From: Pseudoduganella aquatica
Lineage (GTDB): Bacteria; Pseudomonadota; Gammaproteobacteria; Burkholderiales; Burkholderiaceae_D
DNA: 64,000 nucleotides
Assembly (NCBI RefSeq): GCF_009857595.1
Contig: NZ_WWCU01000002.1
Location: 62,001-126,000 of the forward strand
Direction of reading: 5' to 3'
Positions 17,764-26,557 of the stretch are shown here, in pieces. A model generated the notes under the pieces. The model saw only the letters and a program-made list of their open reading frames with translations, did not search any database and was not told the DNA's origin. Position numbers and translations under genes: made by a program. Position 1 is the stretch's first letter; every line of letters begins with the position of its first letter.

Positions 17764-18374
17764 ACGTGTATATCGTCGACGACGACGCGCCGCTGCGCGC
17801 AGCCATTTCCAGCCTGCTGCGCTCCGTCGGCCTGCGCGTGTTCGATTTCGGTTCCGTGCCGCAGTTCCTGGCGCACCAGCGCGAGGAGGCGGCCAGCTGT
17901 TTGCTGCTGGACGTGCGCCTGCAAGGCATCAGCGGGCTGGAATTCCAGGCCGAACTCAATCGAGACGGCGTGTCCCTGCCGGTGGTCTTCATGACCGGCC
18001 ATGGCGACATTCCCATGTCGGTGCGCGCCATGAAGGCCGGGGCGCTGGATTTCCTGGCCAAACCCTTCCGCGACCAGGACCTGATCGATGCGGTGAATTC
18101 TGCGCTGGAAGTGGACCGTGGCCGCAGGCAGCACAACCAGGCGCAGCATGCCTTGCAGGCGTGCTACCAGTCGCTCACGCCGCGCGAGCGCGAGATCATG
18201 GCGCTGGCCGCCAGCGGCTTGATGAACAAGCAGATCGCCGGCCAGGTGGGCACCAGCGAGATCACGGTCAAGATCCATCGCGGCAACGCCATGCGCAAGA
18301 TGCAGGCGCGCACCTTTGCCGACCTGGTGCGCATGGCCGAGGCGCTGGGCATCGACACTGCACGCAAAGGATAA
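17760..18374 (+). CDS. FixJ-type response regulator (receiver plus LuxR HTH)
   Basis: 204 residues. Receiver at 1-120 with acidic pocket IVDDD (Asp7-9), phosphoacceptor in LLLDVRL (Asp51), MTGHGDIPMSVRAMKAGA and conserved Lys in FLAKPF. LuxR/FixJ HTH at about 138-200 (LTPREREIMALAASGL, TVKIHRGNAMRKM). The ATG overlaps the kinase stop by four bases. Likely phosphorylated by that kinase to control nearby promoters; the palindromes at 13842 and 18385 are the best candidate targets. Confidence 0.93.
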   Translation: MNVYIVDDDAPLRAAISSLLRSVGLRVFDFGSVPQFLAHQREEAASCLLLDVRLQGISGLEFQAELNRDGVSLPVVFMTGHGDIPMSVRAMKAGALDFLAKPFRDQDLIDAVNSALEVDRGRRQHNQAQHALQACYQSLTPREREIMALAASGLMNKQIAGQVGTSEITVKIHRGNAMRKMQARTFADLVRMAEALGIDTARKG

Positions 18375-18384
18375 TCTCTCTATA

Positions 18385-18409
18385 CCCTTGTATGATTCCG
18401 CTACCAAGG
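18385..18409. promoter_or_regulatory. Imperfect palindrome before the single-receiver gene
   Basis: CCCTTGTATG (18385-18394), spacer ATTCCG, CTACCAAGG (18401-18409). The layout and the TACCAAGG half match the palindrome at 13842-13867. It starts 68 bases before the receiver gene and 11 bases after the FixJ-like gene, consistent with that regulator switching on the next operon. Confidence 0.4.
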
Positions 18410-18452
18410 CGCACACGGTATCTTGTTCCCATGCAGATTCAGGGAGTAAGCC

Positions 18453-18875
18453 GTGTCCAGTTCCACCACCAGCAGTACCAACCTTAGTGCCCGCGTAGCC
18501 ATCGTCGACGACCACGACGCCGTGCGCGGCGCCGTCAGCAGTCTGCTGCGCTCCAGCGGCTATACCGTCACCGAATTCGATAGCGCCGAAAGCCTGCTGG
18601 CCGCCGGCGCCCAGCACGACTATAACTGCATCATCAGCGACCTGCAGATGCCTGGCATGAGCGGCCTGGAACTGCTGGAGCACCTGCGCCGCAACGGCTG
18701 CGGCGTGCCGCTGATTATGCTCACCGCCTTCCCCGAGCCTGCAGTGCGCCAGCGCGCGCAGCAGGGCGGCGCGGCCGCCTTCCTGAGCAAGCCATTCCAG
18801 TGCGACGAGTTGATGCACTGGGTTGCGCTATGCGTTGCCGAGTCCAACCCTTCCTCCGCCCCGTCCACCATCTAG
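18453..18875 (+). CDS. Single-domain response regulator (receiver only)
   Basis: 140 residues and only one domain: acidic pocket VDDHD (Asp19-20), phosphoacceptor in ISDLQMPGM (Asp63), conserved Thr in MLTAF and Lys in FLSKPF. No output domain follows, so it works by protein contact or as a phosphate sink, like CheY or DivK. It starts with GTG, seven bases after AGGGAG. It leads a probable operon with the EAL protein (11 bases on) and the chemoreceptor. Its receiver resembles the FixJ-like one upstream, suggesting competition for the same kinase. Confidence 0.9.
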   Translation: MSSSTTSSTNLSARVAIVDDHDAVRGAVSSLLRSSGYTVTEFDSAESLLAAGAQHDYNCIISDLQMPGMSGLELLEHLRRNGCGVPLIMLTAFPEPAVRQRAQQGGAAAFLSKPFQCDELMHWVALCVAESNPSSAPSTI

Positions 18876-18886
18876 GGAGCTAAAGC

Positions 18887-20479
18887 ATGAGCACAACCAT
18901 GAGCACAGCCATGAACACCGTTACGAGCAGCCTTCCGTCCGGCGCCGCGCCGCAGTTGCGCCTTCCGTCCGCGCCACGGCTGCGATGGAGCGCCTGCCAT
19001 TCGCGCTGGGCCGCGTATGCGCTGCTGGTGTGCCTGATCACCGCCAGCGTGGCTTTATCTGTGCTGATAGAACGCTCGTCCGGCTCCGGCATGACGCGCC
19101 TGGTCCACCTGTTCGACATCGTAGCGCTGCTCACCGGCGCCTTCCTGCTGTACCACGTCCGTGCCCGCTTCCGCGTCGAGCAGCAGCTGGTGCACCAGGC
19201 CGGGCACGATCCGCTGACCGGACTGGCCCACCGCCGCTCCTTTGAAGCGCGCCTGCGCAGCCTGCCCGTGCGGCCGCACGCCGTGGTGCTGGGCACCATA
19301 GACCGCTTCTCGCGCATCGTGGGCGGCTATGGCCACGGCTTCGGCGACCGCATGATCATCGGCCTGACCAGCCGCATCCGCCAGGCCGCGGAGGCGCGCG
19401 GCGGCGAGGTGTATCGCCTGGACGGCGCCAACTTCGCTATCCTCTACCAGGGCCGTCTCGACAGCCCCGAATTCGACGCGGCCATCTCGGCGCTGCGGGC
19501 GGAAGTGGGCCAGCCCTACGTGTGCGAAGGCCACGAAGTGTTCACCACGCTGAGCCTGGGCGCCGTGTGCTACCCGCAGGACGGCGCCGAGCCGGAGATT
19601 TTGCTGAGGAACGCCGACGCCGCGCTGCAGGCGGCGCGCCAAGCCGGCGGCGACACGCTGGTGCATTACTCGGAAAGCTTGAACGCGCAGGCTGGCTTGC
19701 GGCTGGACCTGGAAGCCCAGCTGCGCCGCGCGGTGGAGCGCCAGGAACTGGAGCTGCACTACCAGCCGCAGCAATCGCTGTCCGACGGCGGCCTGATAGG
19801 CTTCGAGGCCCTGATACGCTGGCGCCGCGGCGAGGAGCTGGTGTCGCCGGCCCACTTCATTCCGCTGGCCGAGGAGTCGGGCCTGATCGTCTCCATCGGC
19901 GAGTGGGTGCTGGAGGAAGTGTGCCGCCAGCTCAGCCAGTGGCAGGCCGACAGCGGCCGCCGGCTGGTGGTGGCGGTGAACATCTCGCCGCGCCAGTTCG
20001 CCGCGCCGGGCTTCCTGGCGCATATCGAAGCGCTGCTGGCCAGCACCCATATTGACCCGTCCAGCATAGAGCTGGAGATTACGGAAGGGGTGATGATGGA
20101 GAACGCCGAAAGCGCCATCGTGCTGCTGCAGCGCCTGCGCGCACTGGGCCTGCGGCTGTCGATCGACGATTTCGGCACCGGCTATTCCAGCCTGGCCTAC
20201 CTGAGCCGCTTCCCCATCGACAAGCTCAAGATCGACCAGTCCTTCGTGCGCAATATGGGCACCGTCAAGCAGCAGAGCGCCATCGTGCAGGCCACCATAG
20301 GCCTCGGCCACAGCCTGGGCATGACGGTGATCGCGGAGGGTGTGGAGACCGAAGCCCAGCGCGCGCTGCTGCACAGCTGGCAGTGTGACGAGATCCAGGG
20401 CTATCACTACAGCCGGCCCTTGCCCGCCCGCGCCGCATTGAATTTCCTGCAAGGCAGCGTGCAGCTGCGCGCCGCCTGA
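18887..20479 (+). CDS. Membrane protein with degenerate GGDEF and intact EAL domain (c-di-GMP phosphodiesterase)
   Basis: 530 residues. Two membrane segments (about 44-62 and 72-88), then GGDEF-like and EAL domains. The cyclase signature is lost: residues 179-183 read DGANF instead of GGDEF, so no c-di-GMP synthesis is expected, though GTP binding could remain. The EAL domain is complete: FEALIRW (Glu307), [30 protein letters not shown] and AEGVETEAQ. It is therefore a likely phosphodiesterase. AGGGAG lies seven bases before the ATG. It sits between the lone receiver and a chemoreceptor, which suggests a local motility or adhesion switch. Confidence 0.92.
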   Translation: MSTTMSTAMNTVTSSLPSGAAPQLRLPSAPRLRWSACHSRWAAYALLVCLITASVALSVLIERSSGSGMTRLVHLFDIVALLTGAFLLYHVRARFRVEQQLVHQAGHDPLTGLAHRRSFEARLRSLPVRPHAVVLGTIDRFSRIVGGYGHGFGDRMIIGLTSRIRQAAEARGGEVYRLDGANFAILYQGRLDSPEFDAAISALRAEVGQPYVCEGHEVFTTLSLGAVCYPQDGAEPEILLRNADAALQAARQAGGDTLVHYSESLNAQAGLRLDLEAQLRRAVERQELELHYQPQQSLSDGGLIGFEALIRWRRGEELVSPAHFIPLAEESGLIVSIGEWVLEEVCRQLSQWQADSGRRLVVAVNISPRQFAAPGFLAHIEALLASTHIDPSSIELEITEGVMMENAESAIVLLQRLRALGLRLSIDDFGTGYSSLAYLSRFPIDKLKIDQSFVRNMGTVKQQSAIVQATIGLGHSLGMTVIAEGVETEAQRALLHSWQCDEIQGYHYSRPLPARAALNFLQGSVQLRAA

Positions 20480-20505
20480 ACCTATCCCCACACCGGAGAC
20501 CGACA

Positions 20506-22167
20506 ATGAACTGGTTCTATCACCTGAAGATTGCTCACAAACTGCTGGCCGCCGTGGCCGCCGTGATGGCGCTGACCGTGGCGCTGGGCGTGTTTTGCTT
20601 CCTGCAATTGCGGCATCTGCACAGCGTCAACAACGACATCACGCAGCGCTGGGCGCCTGCGGTGCGCAACGTGCTGCTGGTGAAATCCAGCCTGCTGCGC
20701 TTCCGCACCTACGAGCTGCAGCACGCGCTGTCGACCCAGCCGGTGGAATTCGACTACTACGAAGCGCAGATGAACGGCGAAATGGCGGAGATGCGGCGGG
20801 CGCTGGCGCTGTACGCGGCGGTGCCCAAGTCCGGCGCCGAGCAGGCCGACTTCGCCAAGTTCCGTTCCGCGCTGGATTCCTACGCCGCGGCGGTGCGCCA
20901 GGTGGTGCAGCTGGACCGCGCAGGCAACCACGCAGGCGCCATGGCGCTGCTGCGCGGCGAATCGCGCACCTATAATTTCGAGGCGACGGACCTGGTGGGG
21001 CGCCTGGTGGCGGCGGGAGAGCAGGGCAGCGACGCGGCGGCGGCCTCCGCAGCCGGCGCCTACGCCAAGTCGCGCAGCATGATTACCGCGCTGATCGCGG
21101 CCACGGTGGTGCTGGGCATGCTGATGGCGGCCTGGGTGGCGCGCCTGATCTCGCGGCCTTTGCAGCAAGCGGTGGACATCGCACGGCGCGTGGCGGGCGG
21201 CGACCTGCGCGCCGTGGCGGCAACTTGCTGGCGTGACGAAACCGGCGATCTGCTGCGCGCCCTGAACGGCATGAGCGCCCGCTTGCAGCAGATGGTGGGC
21301 CAGGTGCGCGGCGGCGCGGACACGGTGGCTGCGGCCTCCGCGCAAATTGGCGCCGGCAATGCCGACCTGGCCAGCCGCACCGAGCGCCAGGCCGCGTCGC
21401 TGGAGGAAACCGCCGCCACGATGGAGCAGCTCACCGTCACCGTGGGCCACAATGCCGACAAGGCGGAGCAGGCGCACGGCCTGATGGAGCGCACCGCCGC
21501 CGAGGCGCAGCAGGCCGAGCGCGCGGTGGGCGCCATGCTGGCCACCATGGAAGGCATAGACGCGTCGTCGCGCCGTATCGGCGACATCGTGGGCCTGATG
21601 GACGGCATCGCTTTCCAGACCAATCTGCTGGCGCTGAACGCTGCGGTCGAAGCGGCGCGGGCGGGCGAACAGGGACGCGGCTTCGCCGTGGTGGCGGGCG
21701 AAGTGCGCAGCCTGGCTCAGCGCAGCGCGCAATCGGCCAGGGAGATCAAGCAGCTGATCGCCGCGTCCATCGAACAGGTAGGCGAGGGCAGCCGCGTGGT
21801 GCGCGGCGCCGGCTCCGCCATAGGCGCGGTAACCGGCGGCGTGCAGCGCGTGGCAGGGCTGGTGGCCGACATCAGCTCCGGCAGCCGCGAGCAGAGCATA
21901 GGACTGCAGCAGCTCAACGCCACGCTGGCCGAACTGGACGGCGCCACCCAGCAGAATGCATCGCTGGTGGAGGAGTCGCTTGCCGCCACGCTGTCGCTGG
22001 GCGAGCAGGCGCAGCGCCTCACGCGCAGCGTGGACCTGTTCCGCCTGCAGGACGAGAAGCTGGAAGAAGGAGTGATCGACATGGCCATCTCCGCGCCCGC
22101 GCCCGCGCGCGGCGCCTTGCGCGGCGGCGCGGTGCGCCGGCCGGTCTACGTGGCGGGCGTGGTCTGA
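20506..22167 (+). CDS. Methyl-accepting chemotaxis protein with four-helix-bundle sensor
   Basis: 553 residues. Membrane segment 1 near 10-30, a periplasmic four-helix-bundle ligand domain (4HB_MCP type, about 33-185), membrane segment 2 near 190-210, HAMP, and a signalling domain with the conserved tip [20 protein letters not shown] and [20 protein letters not shown]. The C-terminus has no CheR/CheB pentapeptide; a basic tail follows. It lies 26 bases after the EAL gene with CGGAG before the start, so it is probably the last gene of that operon. Confidence 0.93.
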   Translation: MNWFYHLKIAHKLLAAVAAVMALTVALGVFCFLQLRHLHSVNNDITQRWAPAVRNVLLVKSSLLRFRTYELQHALSTQPVEFDYYEAQMNGEMAEMRRALALYAAVPKSGAEQADFAKFRSALDSYAAAVRQVVQLDRAGNHAGAMALLRGESRTYNFEATDLVGRLVAAGEQGSDAAAASAAGAYAKSRSMITALIAATVVLGMLMAAWVARLISRPLQQAVDIARRVAGGDLRAVAATCWRDETGDLLRALNGMSARLQQMVGQVRGGADTVAAASAQIGAGNADLASRTERQAASLEETAATMEQLTVTVGHNADKAEQAHGLMERTAAEAQQAERAVGAMLATMEGIDASSRRIGDIVGLMDGIAFQTNLLALNAAVEAARAGEQGRGFAVVAGEVRSLAQRSAQSAREIKQLIAASIEQVGEGSRVVRGAGSAIGAVTGGVQRVAGLVADISSGSREQSIGLQQLNATLAELDGATQQNASLVEESLAATLSLGEQAQRLTRSVDLFRLQDEKLEEGVIDMAISAPAPARGALRGGAVRRPVYVAGVV

Positions 22168-22172
22168 GCGTG

Positions 22173-22673
22173 CTAGGCCACGACGGTGACCACGTTGAGC
22201 AAGCCCTCGCGCGCCATCTTGGCGTAGGGGCAGACGCGTTCGGCGTTGCGCACCAGTTCTTCCGCCGTGCCCTGGCGCAGGCCGGGCAGGCGGATCTTCA
22301 CGTTGGCCATGAGCAGATACATGCCGTCCACCGGATCGCGCGCGAACGACACCGCAACCTCGACGGAACAGCCGGCGGCGCTGAGTCCCGCCTTGGCCGC
22401 CAGCAGGTACAGCACGCCGTGGAAGCAGGCCGCAAAGCCCGCCGCGAACAGCTGCTCCGGATTGGTGCCGCCGCCCGGGCCGCCCAGTTCGGGCGGCAGG
22501 CGCAGCGCCAGCTCCAGGTTGCCGTCGTCCGAGCGCGCCACACCCGAGGCGCGTCCGTGTCCAGCCTCGCCGCCGGTCACGGTCACTGTGGTGGTGTAGA
22601 GCGGCTGGATGTCCTGGCCGACGTATTTGTCGAGCAGCGACAAGGGCGGCGCGGTTGGTGCTGGCGGCTTCAT
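22173..22673 (-). CDS. ohr: Organic hydroperoxide resistance protein (Ohr/OsmC family), copy 1
   Basis: 166 residues. The Ohr subtype pattern is clear: PLYTTTVTVTGG, GGTNPEQLFAAGFAACF with the peroxidatic Cys83, and ERVCPYAKMARE with the resolving Cys148; a third Cys is at 102. Ohr reduces organic and lipid hydroperoxides using lipoyl-dependent thiols in the cytoplasm. Closely related to the second copy at 24131-24625. The start at 22673 follows AGGAG by about 12 bases. It is transcribed from the promoter at 22724-22792, back to back with the AhpD-like gene. Confidence 0.92.
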   Translation of the reverse strand: MKPPAPTAPPLSLLDKYVGQDIQPLYTTTVTVTGGEAGHGRASGVARSDDGNLELALRLPPELGGPGGGTNPEQLFAAGFAACFHGVLYLLAAKAGLSAAGCSVEVAVSFARDPVDGMYLLMANVKIRLPGLRQGTAEELVRNAERVCPYAKMAREGLLNVVTVVA

Positions 22674-22723
22674 TTTCTGGTGGTCTCCTGGTGGCGGGTG
22701 CGCGGATGCGCACGGTGCGGGCC

Positions 22724-22792
22724 AGTGTAGGCCGGCGCCGCCGCCGCCGGTAGATACGCGCCGGGGTGCACGCTGGTGAGCGCCGTGCACCA
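22724..22792 (-). promoter_or_regulatory. LysR-type promoter module driving ohr copy 1
   Basis: Read on the minus strand: operator TGGTG-N9-CACCA (22774-22792), a 20-base gap, CTACCGG (22747-22753) holding the -35, and CTACACT (22724-22730) holding the -10. From the start of CTACCGG to the start of CTACACT is 23 bases, giving a 17-base spacer. The operator contains the LysR T-N11-A core and centres about 65 bases before the expected transcription start. The same geometry recurs at three other promoters. Confidence 0.8.
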
Positions 22793-22825
22793 GTGCTGGC
22801 CGCGTGTTTTGCTGCGTGCGCGTAT

Positions 22826-22894
22826 TGGTGCCTGGCGCTCACCAGCGTGAGGCCCTCCATGCGTCTACCGGAGCAGCTGGCGCGCTCCTAGAAT
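22826..22894 (+). promoter_or_regulatory. LysR-type promoter module driving the AhpD-like gene
   Basis: Operator TGGTG-N9-CACCA (22826-22844), 20-base gap, CTACCGG (22865-22871), 16-base gap, CTAGAAT (22888-22894). The elements and all spacings match those at 22724, 25434 and 27595. Its operator starts only 33 bases from the operator of the divergent ohr promoter, so one regulator could switch both. Confidence 0.82.
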
Positions 22895-22948
22895 GATTCT
22901 GTGCCGCGAGCTTCCGCAAGCGGACTAATACCCAACCAGGAGATCATC

Positions 22949-23428
22949 ATGACGCAGCGTATCAACTACCAGGAGCAATCCCCCGAGCTGTTCAAGAAAC
23001 TCGTCGAACTCAATACCGTCATCAAGCAGGGCGCGATTGAAGAATCCATCCTCGACCTGGTGGCCATCCGCGCCTCCCAGATCAACGGCTGCGGATTCTG
23101 CGTGGACATGCACATCAAGCAGGCCACCATCCACGGCGAGCGCGCACTGCGCCTGCACCACCTGGCCGCATGGCGCGAATCGACACTCTTCATTCCGCGT
23201 GAGCGCGCCGCGCTGGCATGGACCGAAGTGCTGACCCGCCTGCCGGAGCAGGGCGTGCCGGACGATATCTATGAGCGCGTGCGCACGCAGCTGTCCGAAA
23301 AAGAGCTGTCCGACCTGACCTTCGAAGTCATGGCCATCAATGCGTGGAACCGCATCAACGTCGCCTTCAAGTTCGTGCCCGGCTCTTACGACAAGGCCTT
23401 CGGCCTGGACAAAGCCCACCTCGAATAA
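22949..23428 (+). CDS. AhpD-like carboxymuconolactone decarboxylase family protein
   Basis: 159 residues, all-alpha CMD fold. The AhpD-type redox motif NGCGFCVDMH supplies Cys48 and Cys51 with His55, as in alkylhydroperoxidases that feed electrons to peroxidases. AGGAG sits six bases before the ATG at 22949. Its promoter is the second of the four matched modules. Together with two Ohr proteins it points to organic peroxide detoxification. A very similar family member is at 34446-34910, outside this cluster. Confidence 0.92.
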   Translation: MTQRINYQEQSPELFKKLVELNTVIKQGAIEESILDLVAIRASQINGCGFCVDMHIKQATIHGERALRLHHLAAWRESTLFIPRERAALAWTEVLTRLPEQGVPDDIYERVRTQLSEKELSDLTFEVMAINAWNRINVAFKFVPGSYDKAFGLDKAHLE

Positions 23429-23490
23429 ACCCCCTGGCGCGGCGCGGGGCGGCTTCCGCAGCCGTTCCCGCCAGCCGCATGGAGCCCACT

Positions 23491-24147
23491 ATGAATGCCC
23501 CTCTACTGCCATTCGCCAGCCGTCCTGTGGCCCAGCGCATCAAGGTCTACTTGATGCACAGCTCACCCATTGTTCGCGCGGGGCTGGGCGCCATGCTGGC
23601 CGGCGAGCCGGACCTGGAAGTCAGCGCGCCGGTACAGTGGCCATGCGCCGACGAAGCCTGCGTAGTGATTGCCGATTACTTCTCCGCCCTGCGCGCCGCG
23701 CGCGATTGCGGCCAGGCCCCGGCCCAGTCGGCGCGCGCCATGCGGCTGCTGGTGGTGAGTTCGCAAGGCAAGGCGGGAGAAGTGCGGCACGCGGTCGACA
23801 GCGGCGTGCACGGCTATCTGCTGCAGGAGGCCGACGCCGGCGAGCTGCTGGAATGCGTGCGCCTGCTGGGCATGGGCTGCCGCTACCTGGGCGCTGCGGC
23901 CAGCCGCAGCGTGGCCAACGCGCTGCACCTTCCGCCGCTGACGCGGCGCGAGGCGGACGTGCTGTCCATCCTGTCGCGCGGCCATCCGGACAAGCTGATC
24001 GCGCGCGAGCTGGGCATAGGCGTGGGCACGGTGAAGACCCATATGAAGCAGCTGATGCACAAATTCGACGTCTCCACCCGCACGCAAGTGGTGCTGAGCG
24101 CGATGGAGCAGGGGCTGCTGGGCGTGCCTTTCAGTCCACCAGCGTGA
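23491..24147 (+). CDS. NarL/LuxR-type regulator with degenerate receiver
   Basis: 218 residues. C-terminal LuxR HTH (about 150-205: LTRREADVLSILSRGH, GTVKTHMKQLMHKFDV). The N-terminal half aligns with a NarL-type receiver but has lost key residues. The acidic pocket is MHSSP instead of DDH, and the conserved Lys is replaced by Gln112 in GYLLQEAD; Asp62 may remain at the acceptor site. It is therefore unlikely to be an ordinary phosphorylation switch. The start at 23491 follows GGAG by six bases. It is 62 bases after the AhpD-like gene, probably in the same transcript, and its last 17 bases overlap the convergent ohr copy 2. Confidence 0.85.
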   Translation: MNAPLLPFASRPVAQRIKVYLMHSSPIVRAGLGAMLAGEPDLEVSAPVQWPCADEACVVIADYFSALRAARDCGQAPAQSARAMRLLVVSSQGKAGEVRHAVDSGVHGYLLQEADAGELLECVRLLGMGCRYLGAAASRSVANALHLPPLTRREADVLSILSRGHPDKLIARELGIGVGTVKTHMKQLMHKFDVSTRTQVVLSAMEQGLLGVPFSPPA

Positions 24148-24625
24148 CCACGCTGAGCAGGCCTTCGCGCGCCATCTTGGCGTAAGGGCAGACGCGTTCG
24201 GCGTTGCGCACCAGTTCCTCGGCGGTGCTCTGCTTCATGCCAGGCAGGCGTACCTGCAGTGCGGACGTGAGCAGATACATGCCATCCATCGGATCGCGCG
24301 CAAACGAGACCGACGCCTCCACCGAGGTGCCGGCCGCGCTCAGGCCAGCCTTGGCCGACAGCAGGCTGATGACCCCATGAAAGCAGGCCGCAAAGCCGGC
24401 CGCAAAAAGCTGTTCGGGATTGGTGCCGCCGCCCGGGCCGCCCAGTTCGGGCGGCAGGCGCAATTGCAGCTCGAGATTGCCGTCGTCCGAGCGGGCCACG
24501 CCGGAGGCGCGCCCGTGTTCGGCCTCGCCCCCCGTCACCCGCACCGTCGTTGTATAGAGGGACTGGATATCCTGCCCTACATACTTGTCGAGCAGTGAAA
24601 GCGGCGGGGGCGCGAGCGGTTTCAT
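24131..24625 (-). CDS. ohr: Organic hydroperoxide resistance protein (Ohr/OsmC family), copy 2
   Basis: 164 residues, very similar to copy 1 over its whole length. Peroxidatic Cys81 (TNPEQLFAAGFAACF) and resolving Cys146 (ERVCPYAK) are kept; the extra Cys of copy 1 is Thr here. Its ATG overlaps the stop of the NAD(P)-binding gene by four bases (24622-24625), so it is translated from the mRNA made at the 25434-25502 promoter. Two Ohr copies under the same promoter type suggest duplication together with the regulatory region. Confidence 0.92.
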   Translation of the reverse strand: MKPLAPPPLSLLDKYVGQDIQSLYTTTVRVTGGEAEHGRASGVARSDDGNLELQLRLPPELGGPGGGTNPEQLFAAGFAACFHGVISLLSAKAGLSAAGTSVEASVSFARDPMDGMYLLTSALQVRLPGMKQSTAEELVRNAERVCPYAKMAREGLLSVVTLVD

Positions 24626-25365
24626 TTCTTCTGCAGCCAGTTCCGTATGGTGGCCGTGCCCAGGCGCGCCTTGCCCGCCGGGACCAGGGTGCGCTCGCCC
24701 AGCAGCGCGCCGAAGTAGCGCGCGCCGGCGTCGGCTTCCACCTTGCGCGTATCGCCGATGGACACCAGGTACTGCTGCACCAGCCCGGACAGGGGGAAGG
24801 CTTCCGGACCGGCGATTTCCACCGTGCCATTGACCGGCGCGGCGGTGGCGTAATCGGCCATGGCCAGCGCCACGTCGTCCGACGAGATAGGCTGCACCAG
24901 GGCAGGGGACAGGCGCACGGTGTTGCCGTCCGCGCCGGATTGCGCTATCCCGCCGAGGAATTCGAAGAACTGGGTTGAGTGCACGATGGTGTAAGGCACC
25001 TTGCCTTCCTTGATCAATTTTTCCTGCGCTATCTTACCCCGGAAATAGCCGCTTTCGGCCAGCAGGTCGGTGCCCACCACGGACAGGGCGATGTGGTGCT
25101 TCACGCCCGCCTCGGTTTCCGCCTTGAGCAGGTTGCGGCCGGAGGCGGTGAAGAAGGCCAGCACGTCGGCGTCCGCGAAGGACGGCGAGTTGGCCACGTC
25201 GATCACCACGTCGGCCCCGGCCAGTACCGCAGCCAGGCCCTCGCCGGTGACGGTGTTGACGCCGGAATTGGGCGAGGCCGCGATGGCCTCGTGGCCGCGT
25301 TCCTGCAGGATCTTGATGGTTTTGCTGCCTATCAGGCCGGTGCCACCAATGACGACGATTTTCAT
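24622..25365 (-). CDS. NmrA-like NAD(P)-binding atypical short-chain dehydrogenase
   Basis: 247 residues. Rossmann start MKIVVIGGTGLIG (GxxGxxG), then VNTVTGEGLAAVLAGADVVIDVAN and TIVHSTQFFEF. The classical SDR Tyr-xxx-Lys is not evident, which fits the NmrA/HSCARG-like group that senses NADP(H) or reduces quinone-like compounds. AGGAG precedes the ATG. First gene of a two-gene operon with ohr copy 2, driven by the third promoter module. Role in peroxide or quinone stress is inferred from company. Confidence 0.88.
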   Translation of the reverse strand: MKIVVIGGTGLIGSKTIKILQERGHEAIAASPNSGVNTVTGEGLAAVLAGADVVIDVANSPSFADADVLAFFTASGRNLLKAETEAGVKHHIALSVVGTDLLAESGYFRGKIAQEKLIKEGKVPYTIVHSTQFFEFLGGIAQSGADGNTVRLSPALVQPISSDDVALAMADYATAAPVNGTVEIAGPEAFPLSGLVQQYLVSIGDTRKVEADAGARYFGALLGERTLVPAGKARLGTATIRNWLQKK

Positions 25366-25433
25366 GATGAAGCTCCTCTTATTGCGCTCAGAGCGGCTGA
25401 GCTGTCCGGTTGCGGAGATCGCGGTACAAGGCC

Positions 25434-25502
25434 AGTGTAGGCCGCGTCCGGGCGCGCCGGTAGGCGCGTGGACGACAGCACAGTGGTGAGCGGCAGGCAC
25501 CA
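25434..25502 (-). promoter_or_regulatory. LysR-type promoter module driving the NmrA-like/ohr2 operon
   Basis: On the minus strand: TGGTG-N9-CACCA (25484-25502), 20-base gap, CTACCGG (25457-25463), then CTACACT (25434-25440) with 23 bases between element starts. Identical layout to the modules at 22724, 22826 and 27595. The operator lies 11 bases from the 3' end of the LysR gene at 25514. Confidence 0.82.
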
Positions 25503-25513
25503 ATCAGGGCGGA

Positions 25514-26488
25514 TCAGGGCGGGGAGAAATTGCCGATGCAGTACAGGTCCAGCGCGCGGACCTGCAAGGTGATGTAGTCGATGAAGACGCGGGTGCGGGT
25601 GGGCAGGTGGCGCCGGTTCAGGTAGCAGAGATAGTGGCCGCGGTCGTCCGGCGCGTACTGCGGCAGCACCGCCACCAGCTGCCCCCTGCGCAGCAGCTCG
25701 CACACCTGGTAGCCGGCCAGCTGCGCCAGGCCTTCGCCGTTCAGCACGGACTGCAGCACCAGGTCGGCGTCGTTGAAGGTGCAGGCGGCCTTGGGCAGCA
25801 GGGTGCGCGCCACGCCGCCCACCCGGAATTCCCATTCCTCCACGCGGCCGGTGGCGAGCCGGTAGGTGATGCAGCGGTGTTCGGCGATCTCCTCCACGCT
25901 GGCCGGCAGGCCGCACTCCTGCGCGTAGGCGGGCGAGGCGCACACCAGCAGCTGCATGGGGATGAGCTGCTTGGCCACCACCTGGCTGTCGTCCATGCGG
26001 CCGTTGCGGAAGGCCACATCGACGCGCTTGGCGATGAAGTCGGTGGGGTTGCTGTCCAATACAAGATCCACCGCAATGTCGGGATACAGCGCCCGGAAGC
26101 CGCTCAGCAGCGGCGCCACCACCTTGCGGCCGAAGCCGGCCGTGGCGCACAGGCGCAGCTGGCCGCGCGGCGCGCCCGAGCGCAGGTCGCGCATCTCCTC
26201 CACGGCCTGCACGATGCGCTCCACGCCGGGGCTGCAATACTCGTAAAATAATTCTCCCTCGCTGGTGAGGGTGGTGCTGCGGGTGGTGCGCAGGAACAAG
26301 CGCGTATCGAGCTGGGTTTCCAGTTTGAGGATGCTGCGGCTAACGGCGGAACGTCCTATGCCCAGGCGGTCCGCCGCCCTGGCGAAGCTGCCTTCCGTGG
26401 CAACGGCGATGAACGCGACCACGCCGGCGTAGGTGGTGGCGAAGCTGGACGCCAGCGCGTCGCTTTCTGCTGCGGAGAATGAATTCAT
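25514..26488 (-). CDS. LysR-type regulator, likely activator of the four-promoter peroxide regulon
   Basis: 324 residues. Winged HTH near residues 20-80 (FIAVATEGSFARAADRLG, SAVSRSILKLETQL), effector domain about 105-310 (GQLRLCATAGFGRKVVAPLL). It is of the CrgA/DmlR-like group. The four nearby promoters each carry a T-N11-A LysR box centred about -65, the normal activating position, and this is the only LysR gene inside the cluster. The start at 26488 is placed before the HTH. Divergent from the PfpI-AraC gene. Regulator-target pairing is inferred. A Cys in TYAGV-type positions is absent, so the redox-sensing mechanism is not obvious. Confidence 0.88.
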   Translation of the reverse strand: MNSFSAAESDALASSFATTYAGVVAFIAVATEGSFARAADRLGIGRSAVSRSILKLETQLDTRLFLRTTRSTTLTSEGELFYEYCSPGVERIVQAVEEMRDLRSGAPRGQLRLCATAGFGRKVVAPLLSGFRALYPDIAVDLVLDSNPTDFIAKRVDVAFRNGRMDDSQVVAKQLIPMQLLVCASPAYAQECGLPASVEEIAEHRCITYRLATGRVEEWEFRVGGVARTLLPKAACTFNDADLVLQSVLNGEGLAQLAGYQVCELLRRGQLVAVLPQYAPDDRGHYLCYLNRRHLPTRTRVFIDYITLQVRALDLYCIGNFSPP

Positions 26489-26557
26489 GTTTTCCAGAGC
26501 ATTATTCTGAGACAATATTGACAGCAAGTAGACTAAACCCGCAGGAGCAGCCCGTAA

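Noticed and set aside
20482-22860. 792-codon minus frame across chemoreceptor and ohr1
   Set aside because: Runs out of frame over two real genes on different strands; shadow.
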